A DNA stretch of 64,000 nt from Paenibacillus tengchongensis (GCF_008973665.1 NZ_WACP01000016.1:86999-150998); one strand, 5' to 3'. Positions 25,427 through 34,798 are shown, numbered from the stretch's first letter. The notes: a model not told the origin generated them from the sequence alone. A program made the numbers and translations.

Positions 25427-25744
25427 ATGGCTATCGTTAACGTGTCTGACCAATCCTTCGCAGGCGAAGTGGAAGGTCAAGGGACTGTTGTAGTAGATTT
25501 CTGGGCGCCTTGGTGCGGTCCTTGCAAAATGTTGGCCCCTATTCTGGAAGAGCTCTCCGGCGAACTGGGCGACAGCGTCAAGATCGCTAAGCTGAATGTC
25601 GACGAGAATCCGGAAACGGCTTCCCGCTTCGGTGTAATGAGCATTCCGACGCTGATCTTCTTCAAAGACGGCCAGCCTGTCGATAAAGTAGTGGGTCTGA
25701 ACTCCAAGGACTCCCTCAAGAATATCGTCGCCAAGCACCAATAA
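25427..25744 (+). CDS. trxA: Thioredoxin
   Basis: A 105-residue protein. The start at ATG 25427 follows AAAGGAGG at ideal spacing; a longer in-frame start at 25361 is not needed. It has the active site DFWAPWCGPCKML (redox Cys pair at about residues 29 and 32), the cis-proline in MSIPTLIFFKDG, and typical thioredoxin length. It reduces disulfides in cytoplasmic proteins. It lies between dnaI and uvrC, as a single gene with its own terminator-like hairpins. Confidence 0.97.
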   Translation: MAIVNVSDQSFAGEVEGQGTVVVDFWAPWCGPCKMLAPILEELSGELGDSVKIAKLNVDENPETASRFGVMSIPTLIFFKDGQPVDKVVGLNSKDSLKNIVAKHQ

Positions 25745-25796
25745 TAGCACTGCTTGAGCATCACGATGGAGACGCTTTGACGTCTCTTTCGGTTTC

Positions 25797-25825
25797 AGCG
25801 CCTCCGGTTTATCCGGGGGCGCTTT
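25797..25825 (+). terminator. Terminator between trxA and uvrC
   Basis: Arms AGCGCCTCCGG and TCCGG-GGGCGCT around a TTTA loop, followed by TTT. A second small GAGACG/CGTCTC hairpin lies just before it. Confidence 0.6.
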
Positions 25826-25876
25826 ATGTGTTACACTTTACTTGCATCTAACGAAAGTCTGCGTGGGGGAGAAAAC

Positions 25877-27931
25877 ATGGACTACATGGATAATATCCGC
25901 AACAAACTGGCGCTGCTGCCTGACCAGCCCGGGTGCTATCTGATGAAGAACCAGGAAGGCACCATTATTTATGTCGGCAAAGCGAAAGTGCTGAAGAACC
26001 GCGTCCGTTCCTATTTCACCGGCAGCCACAACGGGAAGACCCAGCGGCTTGTGGCGAACATTGCCGATTTCGAATATATCGTTACCTCCAGCAATATGGA
26101 GGCGCTTATCCTTGAGTGCAACCTGATTAAGAAGCATATGCCGCGCTACAATGTGCTGCTGAAGGACGACAAGACGTTCCCGTATATCAAAATCACGAAT
26201 GAAGCCCATCCGCGCCTTGAAGTGACCCGCCGGGTGGTTAAAGATAAAGCCAAATATTTCGGACCCTATCCGAACGGATATGCCGCACAGCAGACGAAGA
26301 AGCTGCTGGACCGGATGTATCCGCTGCGCAAATGCGGCGTGATGCCCAAGGAGGTCTGCCTCTACTACCACATGGGCCAGTGTCTGGCACCCTGTGAGAA
26401 GGAAGTGCCGAAATCGGCTTACGAAGAGATCACGCAGAGCATCGCCGGCTTCCTGAGCGGAGGACATGAGGCGGTCAAGAAGGATCTGCAGCAGAAGATG
26501 CAGGAGGCCGCCGAAGAACTGTACTTCGAACGGGCCAAGGAGCTGCGCGACCAGATCATCCATATCGATGCCCTGATGGAGAAGCAGAAGATTACGACGG
26601 CCGACAGCAAGGACCGGGACGTCTTCGGCTATGCCGTGGACAAAGGCTGGATGTGTGTCCAGATTCTCTATATGCGCCAGGGTAAAATGATTCAGCGGCA
26701 TTCCTCCGTTTTTCCGTTCTACGGGGAAGCCTACAGTGATTTCATGTCCTATGTGGCGCAGTATTACAGCGAGAACCCGGCGCTGCCGCAGGAAATTCTG
26801 CTGCCGGATATCGTGAGAGAAGGCTCCGGCCTGCCGGACAAGGAGAGCGCCGATGCCGATGGCACTGCTGCCGTGGAAGCGGCGCTGTCCGCGCCGCAGG
26901 AGCCCGCACAGTCGGGCGCGGCCTTTGCAGCGGAGGAGTCCTCCGGCGGGGAAGCGGGGCTTCTGGCCGGAGACGCTGATGAGGAGAATCATGCGGCAGC
27001 GCAGTCTGAGGCCGAAAGCGCCGCCGGTGTTGATCCTGCGGGCGGCGCTGCGACTCTGCAGCAATGGCTGGGCATCAAGGTGCTTGTGCCGCAGCGCGGG
27101 CTGAAGAAGCAGATGGTCGGTATGGCCTGCGAGAACAGCCGCGTCGCGCTGGATGAGAAATTCCGCTTAATTGAGCGGGATGAAGAACGTACGCTTGGCG
27201 CAGCCATGGGCCTCGGACAGCGGCTGGGCATCGAATCGCTCGGCCGGATCGAGGCGTTCGATAACTCGAATACCCAGGGCGCCAATCCGGTATCGGCGAT
27301 GGTGGTCTTCATCGACGGCAAGCCAGCGCGCAAAGAGTACCGCAAATATAAGGTGCGCACCGTACAGGGGCCGGACGATTACGAGACGATGCGCGAGGTG
27401 ATCCGCCGGCGGTATGAACGGGTGCTGAAGGAGAACCTGCCGCTGCCCGACCTGATTGTAGTCGATGGCGGCAAAGGGCAAATCTCCTCGGCCATCGATA
27501 TTCTGCAGAACGAACTGGGCCTGTTCATTCCGGTCTGCGGGCTGGTCAAGGACGACAAGCACAAGACGGCCGAGCTGCTGGTCGGCGATACGGGCGAGCC
27601 GGTGCCGCTGGCCCGGGACAGCCAGGAATTCTACCTGCTGCAGCGGATTCAGGATGAGGTGCACCGCTTTGCGATCACCTTCCACCGCGAGCAGCGCGCC
27701 AAGTCCATGGTCACCTCGAAGCTGGATTCGATCCCCGGCATCGGCGAGAAGCGGCGTAAGCTGCTGCTGAAGCATTTCGGCTCACTGAAGAAGATCAAGG
27801 AAGCGTCCGTCGAGGATTTCCGCCCGCTGTCGATCGGCGACAAGCTGGCGAGACAGATTCTCGATGCGCTCAGCGATGCCGGACCTGCCAGTGCAGATGA
27901 CCCTTTAACTCAAGAGGCGGAGCCGCAATAA
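25877..27931 (+). CDS. uvrC: Excinuclease ABC subunit C (UvrC) with low-complexity insert
   Basis: A 684-residue protein from ATG 25877 behind GGGGGAG. The GIY-YIG nuclease domain (PGCYLMKNQEGTIIYVGKAK) is at residues 15-90. A UVR helical hairpin (EELYFERAKELRDQIIHID) is near 215-233. Residues about 316-395 form an Ala/Glu/Gly/Ser-rich acidic insert that normal UvrC proteins of about 600 residues lack. The RNase H-like endonuclease domain (FDNSNTQGANPVSAMVVFID, then LIVVDGGKGQ) and tandem HhH motifs (SIPGIGEKRRKLLLKHFGS) follow. It makes both cuts in nucleotide excision repair. The conserved domains are intact on both sides of the insert. Confidence 0.95.
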   Translation: MDYMDNIRNKLALLPDQPGCYLMKNQEGTIIYVGKAKVLKNRVRSYFTGSHNGKTQRLVANIADFEYIVTSSNMEALILECNLIKKHMPRYNVLLKDDKTFPYIKITNEAHPRLEVTRRVVKDKAKYFGPYPNGYAAQQTKKLLDRMYPLRKCGVMPKEVCLYYHMGQCLAPCEKEVPKSAYEEITQSIAGFLSGGHEAVKKDLQQKMQEAAEELYFERAKELRDQIIHIDALMEKQKITTADSKDRDVFGYAVDKGWMCVQILYMRQGKMIQRHSSVFPFYGEAYSDFMSYVAQYYSENPALPQEILLPDIVREGSGLPDKESADADGTAAVEAALSAPQEPAQSGAAFAAEESSGGEAGLLAGDADEENHAAAQSEAESAAGVDPAGGAATLQQWLGIKVLVPQRGLKKQMVGMACENSRVALDEKFRLIERDEERTLGAAMGLGQRLGIESLGRIEAFDNSNTQGANPVSAMVVFIDGKPARKEYRKYKVRTVQGPDDYETMREVIRRRYERVLKENLPLPDLIVVDGGKGQISSAIDILQNELGLFIPVCGLVKDDKHKTAELLVGDTGEPVPLARDSQEFYLLQRIQDEVHRFAITFHREQRAKSMVTSKLDSIPGIGEKRRKLLLKHFGSLKKIKEASVEDFRPLSIGDKLARQILDALSDAGPASADDPLTQEAEPQ

Positions 27932-27936
27932 CATCA

Positions 27937-27990
27937 AAGAAGCCTTTCCATGGCAATGCTTGACGCATTGCTCCTGGAAAGGCTTCTTTA
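27937..27990 (+). terminator. Bidirectional terminator between uvrC and the CPBP gene
   Basis: A perfect 14-bp outer stem (AAGAAGCCTTTCCA at 27937-27950 with its complement at 27975-27988), plus an inner GCAATGC/GCATTGC pairing, with T and A runs on either side. It ends both converging genes. Confidence 0.88.
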
Positions 27991-27997
27991 TTGCCGC

Positions 27998-29731
27998 CTA
28001 AGTCAAGGATTCGGCCGGTTCGATCCGCTCGGGTCTCCGGGGCGGATTAAAGCGGTAGACGATATAGCCGACCACAAACGGCATCACAAGTGTAACAATG
28101 CCTGCGCCGATGTTGACGGCATCCTGCATGAAGATCAGGGTCGCCCCCATCAGGATGCTGTCGAACACGACATGGCTGAACATCGCAGCGATGAAGCCGT
28201 AGCGCAAGAAGATGAAGCTGAAGAGCAGGCCGATCACGGTAAGCTCAATCGGCCGCGAGATCACCGGGTAAATCGGGTATAGCGTATGGCCCATTGCCCA
28301 GATCAGTGTCGTAATCAGCGAGGCCAGGAAGGTGCTTCGTACCAGCTTCTTAACCATGCGGATGCCGAACAGCCGGTAAATGGCTTCCTCCGACAATCCG
28401 GCCAGCCAGGCGACAATCGGCAGCAGCCATGCATAACGCATGTTGTAAGGCGACTGGCTGGCATCGGTGGTCGACCAGTTATCCAGAGTAAAGGATAAAA
28501 TAATGAACATGACGGTTTGCACCCCGAGCAGGACGAAGGCCCAGATATAACCGGCCTTGATGCTGTCCAGCACATATTTGCCGTAACCCGGCTCCTTGGC
28601 CCGCGGCCATGGATTCAGCCCTTCCTCCTTGCGCCAGAGACCGTTGCCTCCGACCAGCGAGAAGTAGAGCAGAGCGGACATCAATAAGCTGTACAACGCG
28701 TAGATGATGAACAGAATGATGGCGGTGATGCGGTCTTCCACGCTGTCTCCGCTTGATTCGGGCAGCATATTGTAGGTGCTCACCATCATGATGATGAAAT
28801 GGACCGCGCTCAGAAAGATGCCCCGTGCAAAAGAAGTATGATGCCGGGTCAATATGCTGTAAATCAGCGCCAGAATACCCAGCGCCAGTGTGGGTAGCCC
28901 GTAGCCGAGCAGCGTCAGCTTGTTCGCCAGCGAGGTCTGCTCCTTCACGTAGGTGTCATGCCAGGCCGGAGCGGTAAACCCGGGCCGGAAGTAAGTGACC
29001 TCGCTGTTTGAAAATCTGAAGTTATAGTTCAATGGGGATTCGCCGACGGTGACTGTACTGTCGGTGTAGACAAGATCGTACTTGCCGCTGCCTGCAGCAA
29101 TTTGCAGCTTGGCGGGATTCACGCCCCACGCCTGGAGCCAGGGCAGCGCCAGCTGCTCTTTAGTCTCGAGGGCCGGATCCGGCTCGCTGGCCGCAGGCAA
29201 GCCGGCAGAAGAAGAAGAGGCATAACCGCTGCCTGAGCCGGCAGCGCTGTCCCTGACCTGCATGCTTCCGTAATCAGTCCCTGCGGCGGCGGCGGCATCC
29301 GCCCCTGTTGCGAAAGAGACGACCTCGCCGGTATACATATTCAGATCAACGGACAGCAGCGGCTCTGCCGATCCGCCGGTATGAAGTGCGGCATGAAAGA
29401 CATCGAAGGGATACCGCTGGTCTAACCCGCGCTTCGTATAGTCCTCGGTCAGCTTTTCGCGTGACATATAGCCGTAGAAAGATGCGTCCGTCTGGTACAG
29501 GACCGTCCACTCGTCCTCTGCGGATGCCGGATGGCCCAGTTGGCCGGCGGCGAAGGCGGCTGCCTTCGCCCGGACTTCATCCTTGCTGATGATCGTAGTG
29601 TCCCCGTCCTTGCTTGTCAGGAGTTGCGGGGCGACCTGGAACATGAGGAATACAATAAGGCTGATAATGCCCGTAACCATAAGCCTGGTGGACAGGGGCC
29701 GCTGCTGTAGGGGCTCGCCGACGGAATTCAT
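27998..29731 (-). CDS. CPBP-family intramembrane glutamic protease
   Basis: A 577-residue membrane protein. The CPBP (Abi/CAAX) site is in the C-terminal third: EEAIYR at about 448-453, the histidine of MGHTLYP near 482, and SHVVFD near 519. These are the conserved E-E-x3-R, H and H-x3-D/N residues. After an N-terminal anchor, about 220 residues lie outside, with a Ser/Ala/Gly-rich linker (about 160-190), before some eight further membrane segments. Families of this type process prenylated or signal peptides; the substrate is unknown. The large outside part sets it apart from small CPBP enzymes. Confidence 0.85.
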   Translation of the reverse strand: MNSVGEPLQQRPLSTRLMVTGIISLIVFLMFQVAPQLLTSKDGDTTIISKDEVRAKAAAFAAGQLGHPASAEDEWTVLYQTDASFYGYMSREKLTEDYTKRGLDQRYPFDVFHAALHTGGSAEPLLSVDLNMYTGEVVSFATGADAAAAAGTDYGSMQVRDSAAGSGSGYASSSSAGLPAASEPDPALETKEQLALPWLQAWGVNPAKLQIAAGSGKYDLVYTDSTVTVGESPLNYNFRFSNSEVTYFRPGFTAPAWHDTYVKEQTSLANKLTLLGYGLPTLALGILALIYSILTRHHTSFARGIFLSAVHFIIMMVSTYNMLPESSGDSVEDRITAIILFIIYALYSLLMSALLYFSLVGGNGLWRKEEGLNPWPRAKEPGYGKYVLDSIKAGYIWAFVLLGVQTVMFIILSFTLDNWSTTDASQSPYNMRYAWLLPIVAWLAGLSEEAIYRLFGIRMVKKLVRSTFLASLITTLIWAMGHTLYPIYPVISRPIELTVIGLLFSFIFLRYGFIAAMFSHVVFDSILMGATLIFMQDAVNIGAGIVTLVMPFVVGYIVYRFNPPRRPERIEPAESLT

Positions 29732-29845
29732 GAAACGCCTCCTTGAAATAGATCGTATTCTGTGCGGATGTTGTTCTAATTATAGTATTATTGGGTCCCG
29801 TGTTTCAAAAAAATCCGTAATAAGCTTACGCAGGCGGCTGCCAGG

Positions 29846-31411
29846 TTATGCTTGTTTTATTCCGGAGCCACCGGCCGCCGCTGAACGCAGGCCCAGATGG
29901 AGGTATTTGGCTCCCGCAGTAACGCAGCTCCAAGCCAGAGGCAGGCCTATACCTGCGACCCAGGCAAGCAGGGTCCAGGATGGAATCGGGTTAGCTGCAA
30001 TATCTTCAGGAAACAAATATTTGTTAATCAATATACTCTGGCTTGAGGACAGCAACGCCAGCGGAAAGATCAGCAGAGTAAGCAAACGCGAGTTCATCAG
30101 CGCATAAATGATCTGCAGCAGACAGAGTACCAGGGTGAGCGCCAAGGTATATGCAGCAAAGGTGAACAGGAGCCAGTGCCCATACAATACGGCATCCGCA
30201 GCATTGGTTCTTCCGGCGCCAAGCGCGGCCCCGATGCCGGCAGCTGCGGCAAGGCTGAAGACGGCGTTAATTCGCGTTACGGCGACCCAAACTGCTGCAA
30301 CCGAAGTCCATAGCAGGCTTGAGCGTTTGTGCGGCATGCCGAGCCACCAGGATAACTGCCGGCGCTCTAAACCGCCGGTTCGTCCCAGAGTCCATAAGCA
30401 TCCGAGTACGACGGGCAGAATGAACAATAAGGTGTACCCCGGCTGCAGAATCCGGGGACTGATGGACAGCAGGAAGAACAGTCCGGCAAAAGCAAAGGCC
30501 GCTGCCGCTTTCAGTATTCTGACCCATTTCCGCTGCTCCCAGCTGCGATACCGGCTGGCTTCGAGCCGGTACAGCATGAACAGCGGCGATGAGGAAGCGG
30601 CCGGGGGACCGATAGTCTTCCCGGCAGCGGCAGCTTCCTTGTTTGATTCCATTCTTGCGTGTATAGCCTCGTTCTGACCGATCGACCCGAACCCGTGCCG
30701 GGCAATCAGCGGCAGCAAGGCATAGCAGACGGGCCAGCCGATCAGGAAGAGCACCAGGGCGGCAAGCGCCGCATGTCCGGGAGTCATCGTATAGTAATCT
30801 AATACGTGAAGACCGTCTGGTATGAAGTTAAGGGCGATTACAACAAGAGGCAGCATCCAGAGAAGCGTATACGGCAGAACCAGGGGAAGCCACCATTTGC
30901 TTGCGGACATCAAGAGGCTGAACGCCAGGCCCAGAACCACAAGCAGCGGCAACAGCGCGCAAAGCAGCAGTCCGTAAGCAGCCAGCAGACGTGCGAGCTC
31001 AACTGCCGGAACCGGGTCATACCGGCCGGTTGCCACGGAAAGGGCATATACAGTAAGCGCAGCCAAGGCCAAGAGAAGTGCCGCATTGCCGAATTGCTTC
31101 AGAAAGGCAATACTCTTGGCATACAGCAAGTGCAGCCGGGAGTGGGGGAAGGTGAGAATCCAATCCCGGTAGGAATGCCCGGGGAAGACCAGCATATGCA
31201 GGGCAGGGAAGCCCATGGCCGAGGCCCATAGCAGCAGTACAGCATAAATAAATGGCGTACATTGCGGCACCCGGGCTGAAGGCAGAAGCATGCCCGCCAT
31301 AACCAGTACAATGAACAAGAGACAAGGGAGCAACATCCGCTGGGCGGGAGGAAGGCGTTTCAGACTAAACCGGCTGTATTCCAGGGCAATCATCGTTTTC
31401 AGCGCCGTCAT
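29846..31411 (-). CDS. ABC transporter membrane protein of the GntR-linked operon
   Basis: A 521-residue very hydrophobic protein with about 12 membrane segments. Its start overlaps the end of the ATPase gene by four bases, so they form an operon. It has the look of a YtrC/D-like or ABC-2-type permease. I cannot recognise a specific substrate. The operon order GntR regulator, ATPase, permease resembles the B. subtilis ytr genes, which respond to cell-wall antibiotics. Confidence 0.7.
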   Translation of the reverse strand: MTALKTMIALEYSRFSLKRLPPAQRMLLPCLLFIVLVMAGMLLPSARVPQCTPFIYAVLLLWASAMGFPALHMLVFPGHSYRDWILTFPHSRLHLLYAKSIAFLKQFGNAALLLALAALTVYALSVATGRYDPVPAVELARLLAAYGLLLCALLPLLVVLGLAFSLLMSASKWWLPLVLPYTLLWMLPLVVIALNFIPDGLHVLDYYTMTPGHAALAALVLFLIGWPVCYALLPLIARHGFGSIGQNEAIHARMESNKEAAAAGKTIGPPAASSSPLFMLYRLEASRYRSWEQRKWVRILKAAAAFAFAGLFFLLSISPRILQPGYTLLFILPVVLGCLWTLGRTGGLERRQLSWWLGMPHKRSSLLWTSVAAVWVAVTRINAVFSLAAAAGIGAALGAGRTNAADAVLYGHWLLFTFAAYTLALTLVLCLLQIIYALMNSRLLTLLIFPLALLSSSQSILINKYLFPEDIAANPIPSWTLLAWVAGIGLPLAWSCVTAGAKYLHLGLRSAAAGGSGIKQA

Positions 31412-32139
31412 GCGAATACCTCCCTGTAACGGGATTCGACCGACTGGCCCGACTGGCGCAGCGCATCGACATCATCGACGCTGCGGATCCGGCCGCCGCC
31501 GATCAGGATCAGCCGGTCGAAGAGCAGCTCCATTTCGCGGATGTCATGGGTGGCAACCAGTACGGTTCGCTTACTGTCTGCGAGTTCGCCGACAACGGCT
31601 GCGGCAATTCGTTCCCGCGAGAGCAGATCAATGCCGGTAAACGGCTCATCGAGAATGATCAGCGGCGCGGTCCGCGACAGGCAGGTCAGAAGCTGCAGCC
31701 GGGCCTCTTCGCCTCGCGACATGGAAGAGATCCGGGTATGCGGCGATACGGACAGCTCGCTTAGCAATTCCCCGGCCCTTGATTTGCTCCAGTCCGGGTA
31801 GATGCCGGCGGCATAGTGCAGCCATTCATCAACCCTCAGCCAGCCGGGCAGATTGCTGCGGTCAGGGAGCAGGGACAGCTCGCCGAGGCGCTCCGGACCG
31901 GCGGGCTTCCCGAAGAGCTGAACTGTGCCGGAATCGCCCTGAGCCAGCCCGGCAACGATTCTTAGCAGCGAGGATTTGCCGGCGCCGTTCGGTCCGAGCA
32001 GGCCCGTCAGGCTGCCGGAGGGAATCTGAAAGCTAATACGGTCCAGAATCGCCTTCTTCTTGATGGTGAGGCAGAGATCCCGGCACTCTACGGCAACCGA
32101 TGCCGGTTCTTGCAAGGATAATTCAAGCTTCGTTGTCAT
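31408..32139 (-). CDS. ABC transporter ATP-binding protein
   Basis: A 243-residue ATPase. Walker A is GLLGPNGAGKSSLLRI (about 46-61), the signature is the degenerate SSMSRGEEARLQLL in place of LSGGQ, Walker B is LIILDEPFTGIDLL, and a switch histidine lies in VLVATHDIREME. It pairs with the downstream membrane protein and lies behind a GntR regulator, 17 bases of overlap at 32123-32139. The LSGGQ change (MSRGE) is common in drug-type exporters. Likely a defence or lipid exporter. Confidence 0.9.
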   Translation of the reverse strand: MTTKLELSLQEPASVAVECRDLCLTIKKKAILDRISFQIPSGSLTGLLGPNGAGKSSLLRIVAGLAQGDSGTVQLFGKPAGPERLGELSLLPDRSNLPGWLRVDEWLHYAAGIYPDWSKSRAGELLSELSVSPHTRISSMSRGEEARLQLLTCLSRTAPLIILDEPFTGIDLLSRERIAAAVVGELADSKRTVLVATHDIREMELLFDRLILIGGGRIRSVDDVDALRQSGQSVESRYREVFA

Positions 32140-32521
32140 GTGAATCCTCCCTGTACATATTCAGCATTTGTTCGGCGGTAAGCCCCAGTGAAGCGGCGGC
32201 TTCGAAGAAATCCCGCACTGCCTGGACCGCTATGGCCCTGCGTGCATCGGTAATTATGTCTCCGTCCCTGGTAACGAATGTTCCCTGGCCGCGGTAAGTT
32301 ACGATTAGTCCGCTCCGCTCCAGCTCCTGATACGTTCTGGCCGCTGTAGTAGGGTTGACGCCCCGCGCTGCGGCCAGCTCCCGCACGGAAGGCAGCCGCA
32401 TGCCGGGCGGGATCGCCCCGCAGACGATCCGCCTGCGGATCGCCTCGACAAATTGTTCGTAAATCGGCAGCGAAGGGTTGATTTGAAAATGCTGTGGCAA
32501 AAGCTCCGCAGTGGGTTCCAT
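32123..32521 (-). CDS. GntR-family regulator, YtrA type
   Basis: A 132-residue protein. I use the ATG at 32521, which follows AAGGGGGAG, not the ATG five codons upstream. The winged helix-turn-helix is at about 10-72 (IYEQFVEAIRRRIVCGAIPP, then LPSVRELAAARGVNPTTAAR, then TYQELERSGLIVTYRGQGTF), with a short C-terminal tail, which is the YtrA subclass. It would repress its own ABC operon. An inverted repeat TGTATGG-N7-CCATACA lies 35 bases upstream of the start. Overlaps the ATPase gene start. Confidence 0.88.
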   Translation of the reverse strand: MEPTAELLPQHFQINPSLPIYEQFVEAIRRRIVCGAIPPGMRLPSVRELAAARGVNPTTAARTYQELERSGLIVTYRGQGTFVTRDGDIITDARRAIAVQAVRDFFEAAASLGLTAEQMLNMYREDSHDNEA

Positions 32522-32555
32522 ATGCTCCCCCTTCAATTTTTATTATTGTAGTAAG

Positions 32556-32576
32556 TGTATGGATACATGCCATACA
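32556..32576 (-). promoter_or_regulatory. Inverted-repeat operator for the GntR/ABC operon
   Basis: TGTATGG (32556-32562), seven bases, CCATACA (32570-32576): a perfect 7-7-7 dyad. A second, looser GTGTAT...CATACA pair lies at 32590-32613. The spacing and GTGTA/TACAC core suit GntR-type dimers. Confidence 0.6.
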
Positions 32577-32648
32577 ATCTGTTGTCTGAAGTGTATCATT
32601 ACCCGCCATACAATTCCAGCGAGAAAAATCACAGTAGAAAATGGGCCT

Positions 32649-32677
32649 TTGTGAATTTGACGCATTCCGTATATAAT
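32649..32677 (+). promoter_or_regulatory. Promoter of the potassium uptake operon
   Basis: TTGTGA (32649-32654), 17-base spacer, perfect TATAAT (32672-32677). It lies 42 bases before the ATG at 32719. Confidence 0.65.
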
Positions 32678-32718
32678 TTGAATGTTTATGGCCACACCAC
32701 ACTGGGAGATGAGAACGA

Positions 32719-34077
32719 ATGGCTTTACGCATAAATAAGCCGGAGGGATTCAGGCTGCTGAATCTGTCGCCGCCGCAGATTCTCGTGCTGGGCTTTGCCG
32801 CTGTTATTCTGCTCGGCACCTTACTGCTCATGCTTCCCGCCGCCAGCCGCACGGGAACGCCGCTTCGCTTCATTGACGCCTTGTTTACCGCCACCTCGGC
32901 GACCTGTGTCACCGGGCTGGTTGTCGTGGATACCGGCACTCATTTCACGCTCTTTGGCCAGACGGTGATTCTTCTGCTGATCCAGGTCGGCGGTCTGGGG
33001 TTCATGACCATGGCTACGATGTTCGCTCTGGTCTTCCGGCGCCGGATTTCCTTGCGGGACCGGCTGATTCTGCAGGAAGCGATGAATCAGAGCTCGATGG
33101 AAGGCATCGTGCGGCTGATCCGGAGGGTGATCTTCTATTCGCTGGCTATCGAGACCGCCGGCGCGGCACTGTTAACTTTGCGCTGGTCTGCGGACATGCC
33201 CTTCGGGCGGGCGCTGTATTTCGGAATTTTCCATGCCGTGTCGATGTTCAACAATGCCGGCTTTGACATTTTTGGCCACTACCGCAGCCTGACCGATTAT
33301 GTGACCGATCCGGTAGTCAATCTGGTTGTAATGCTGCTGATCATCTGCGGCGGCATCGGTTTTGTCGTGCTCTCCGATCTGGCGGAATACCGCAGGAAGC
33401 GCAGATTGTCACTCCACAGCAAGGTGGTCCTGTGCATGACGGCTGCGCTCATTCTCACCGGTGCTATCGTTATCTTCATTTTTGAGTTCACCAACTCCCG
33501 TACGCTCGGTCCGCTGCAGTTCGGCGGCAAGCTGTGGGCGGCATTCTTCCAATCGGTGTCGCCGCGTACTGCAGGACCCAATACACTGGATATCGCCGGG
33601 ATGCGGCAGGCTACCCAGTTCTTCCTGGTGTTTCTGATGTTCGTCGGGGCATCGCCCGGCTCGACCGGCGGAGGCATCAAGACGACAACCTTCACGCTGA
33701 TGGTTGGCGCGGTCATTGCCATGCTGCGCGGACGGGAGGATATCGTCCTTTTCCGTTACCGGCTCGCCCAGGAACGCGTCTTTAAAGCGCTGACTATTGC
33801 ACTGCTCGCTGTGCTGATGATTGTTTCGGTATCGATGGTGCTCTCCACGACCGAGAACCGTCCGTATCTGATGATACTGTTCGAGACCACTTCAGCGTTT
33901 GCCACCGTAGGCCTCAGCATGGGGCTGACGCCGGAGCTGAGCGATGCCGGCAAAATCGTCCTCAGCCTGACCATGTTCGCCGGACGGCTGGGCCTCCTGA
34001 CACTGGCGTATGCGCTCAGGCCGAAACAGGGTAAAGCATTGTATAAGTATCCGGAAGGCAAAATCATCATAGGATAA
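32719..34077 (+). CDS. ktrB: Ktr/Trk-type potassium channel subunit (KtrB/KtrD-like)
   Basis: A 452-residue membrane protein with four pore repeats, each carrying the filter glycine: TSATCVTGLVV (about 58-68), HAVSMFNNAGFDIFGHY, SVSPRTAGPNTLD and TTSAFATVGLSMGL. This is the signature of KtrB/TrkH potassium channels. In a KtrA-gated dimer it takes up potassium. The nucleotide-binding gate protein follows after 15 bases. In B. subtilis the paired system order is ktrA-ktrB; here the channel comes first. It could be called KtrB or KtrD. Confidence 0.92.
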   Translation: MALRINKPEGFRLLNLSPPQILVLGFAAVILLGTLLLMLPAASRTGTPLRFIDALFTATSATCVTGLVVVDTGTHFTLFGQTVILLLIQVGGLGFMTMATMFALVFRRRISLRDRLILQEAMNQSSMEGIVRLIRRVIFYSLAIETAGAALLTLRWSADMPFGRALYFGIFHAVSMFNNAGFDIFGHYRSLTDYVTDPVVNLVVMLLIICGGIGFVVLSDLAEYRRKRRLSLHSKVVLCMTAALILTGAIVIFIFEFTNSRTLGPLQFGGKLWAAFFQSVSPRTAGPNTLDIAGMRQATQFFLVFLMFVGASPGSTGGGIKTTTFTLMVGAVIAMLRGREDIVLFRYRLAQERVFKALTIALLAVLMIVSVSMVLSTTENRPYLMILFETTSAFATVGLSMGLTPELSDAGKIVLSLTMFAGRLGLLTLAYALRPKQGKALYKYPEGKIIIG

Positions 34078-34092
34078 GGGGTTAGAGGAGTT

Positions 34093-34761
34093 ATGAAACC
34101 ACAGCAGTTTGTCGTCATCGGCCTCGGACGTTTCGGCGCCAGCCTGGCGCTGGAACTGATGGCTATGGGCTATGAGGTGCTCGGTATCGACCATCAGGAG
34201 GAACGGGTGGAGGAGATGACCGGACAGCTGACGCATGCGGTAATGGCCGATGCGACGGACGAGGAAATTATGCGCTCGCTCGGTGTGCGCAACTTTGACT
34301 GCGGCATTGTGGCCATTGGCGATAACATGGAGCGCAGCATTCTGGCGGCGATACTGCTGAAGGAGCTGGGCGTGAAGCAGGTGGTGGGCAAGGCGATCTC
34401 GGTGCTGCATGGCCGGGCGCTGGCCAAGCTCGGCGTGGACCGGGTTATTTTTCCTGAACGGGATATGGGTATCCGTGTAGCGCATCAGCTGGTAACGCCC
34501 AATCTGCTTGATTACATTGAAATCTCCAAGGATTACAAGATTGTCGAGCTGACGGTCCCGTCCTGCATGAACGGCAAGAGCCTGTCCGAGCTGAATACGC
34601 GGGCCAAGTATGGCTGCAGCATCATCGCGCTCAACCGCGGGGACGGCATCATCGTAGCCCCTACGGCGCATGATCATGTGAATCAGGGCGATATTATGGT
34701 GGTCATCGGCTCCAATGAGAGCATTGAAGACTTTGAAGACGAAGCGCTGAACGCAGAGTAA
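34093..34761 (+). CDS. ktrA: Ktr regulatory RCK-domain subunit (KtrA/KtrC-like)
   Basis: A 222-residue cytoplasmic protein. The RCK-N Rossmann domain opens with FVVIGLGRFGASLALEL (residues 6-22) and GIDHQEERVEEM, the RCK-C domain covers about 140-222 (VELTVPSCMNGKSLSELN). It binds ATP/ADP, and in many Firmicutes the RCK-C domain also binds cyclic-di-AMP, and gates the KtrB channel. It follows the channel gene after 15 bases. Whether it is the A or C paralog cannot be said. A terminator follows. Confidence 0.93.
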   Translation: MKPQQFVVIGLGRFGASLALELMAMGYEVLGIDHQEERVEEMTGQLTHAVMADATDEEIMRSLGVRNFDCGIVAIGDNMERSILAAILLKELGVKQVVGKAISVLHGRALAKLGVDRVIFPERDMGIRVAHQLVTPNLLDYIEISKDYKIVELTVPSCMNGKSLSELNTRAKYGCSIIALNRGDGIIVAPTAHDHVNQGDIMVVIGSNESIEDFEDEALNAE

Positions 34762-34798
34762 AGCTAACGGCAACTTATCTATTCACAGCACAATCGGC

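Noticed and set aside
25838..27064. 408-residue minus-strand frame opposite uvrC
   Set aside because: Shadow of GC-rich codon bias; the plus-strand UvrC motifs are unmistakable.
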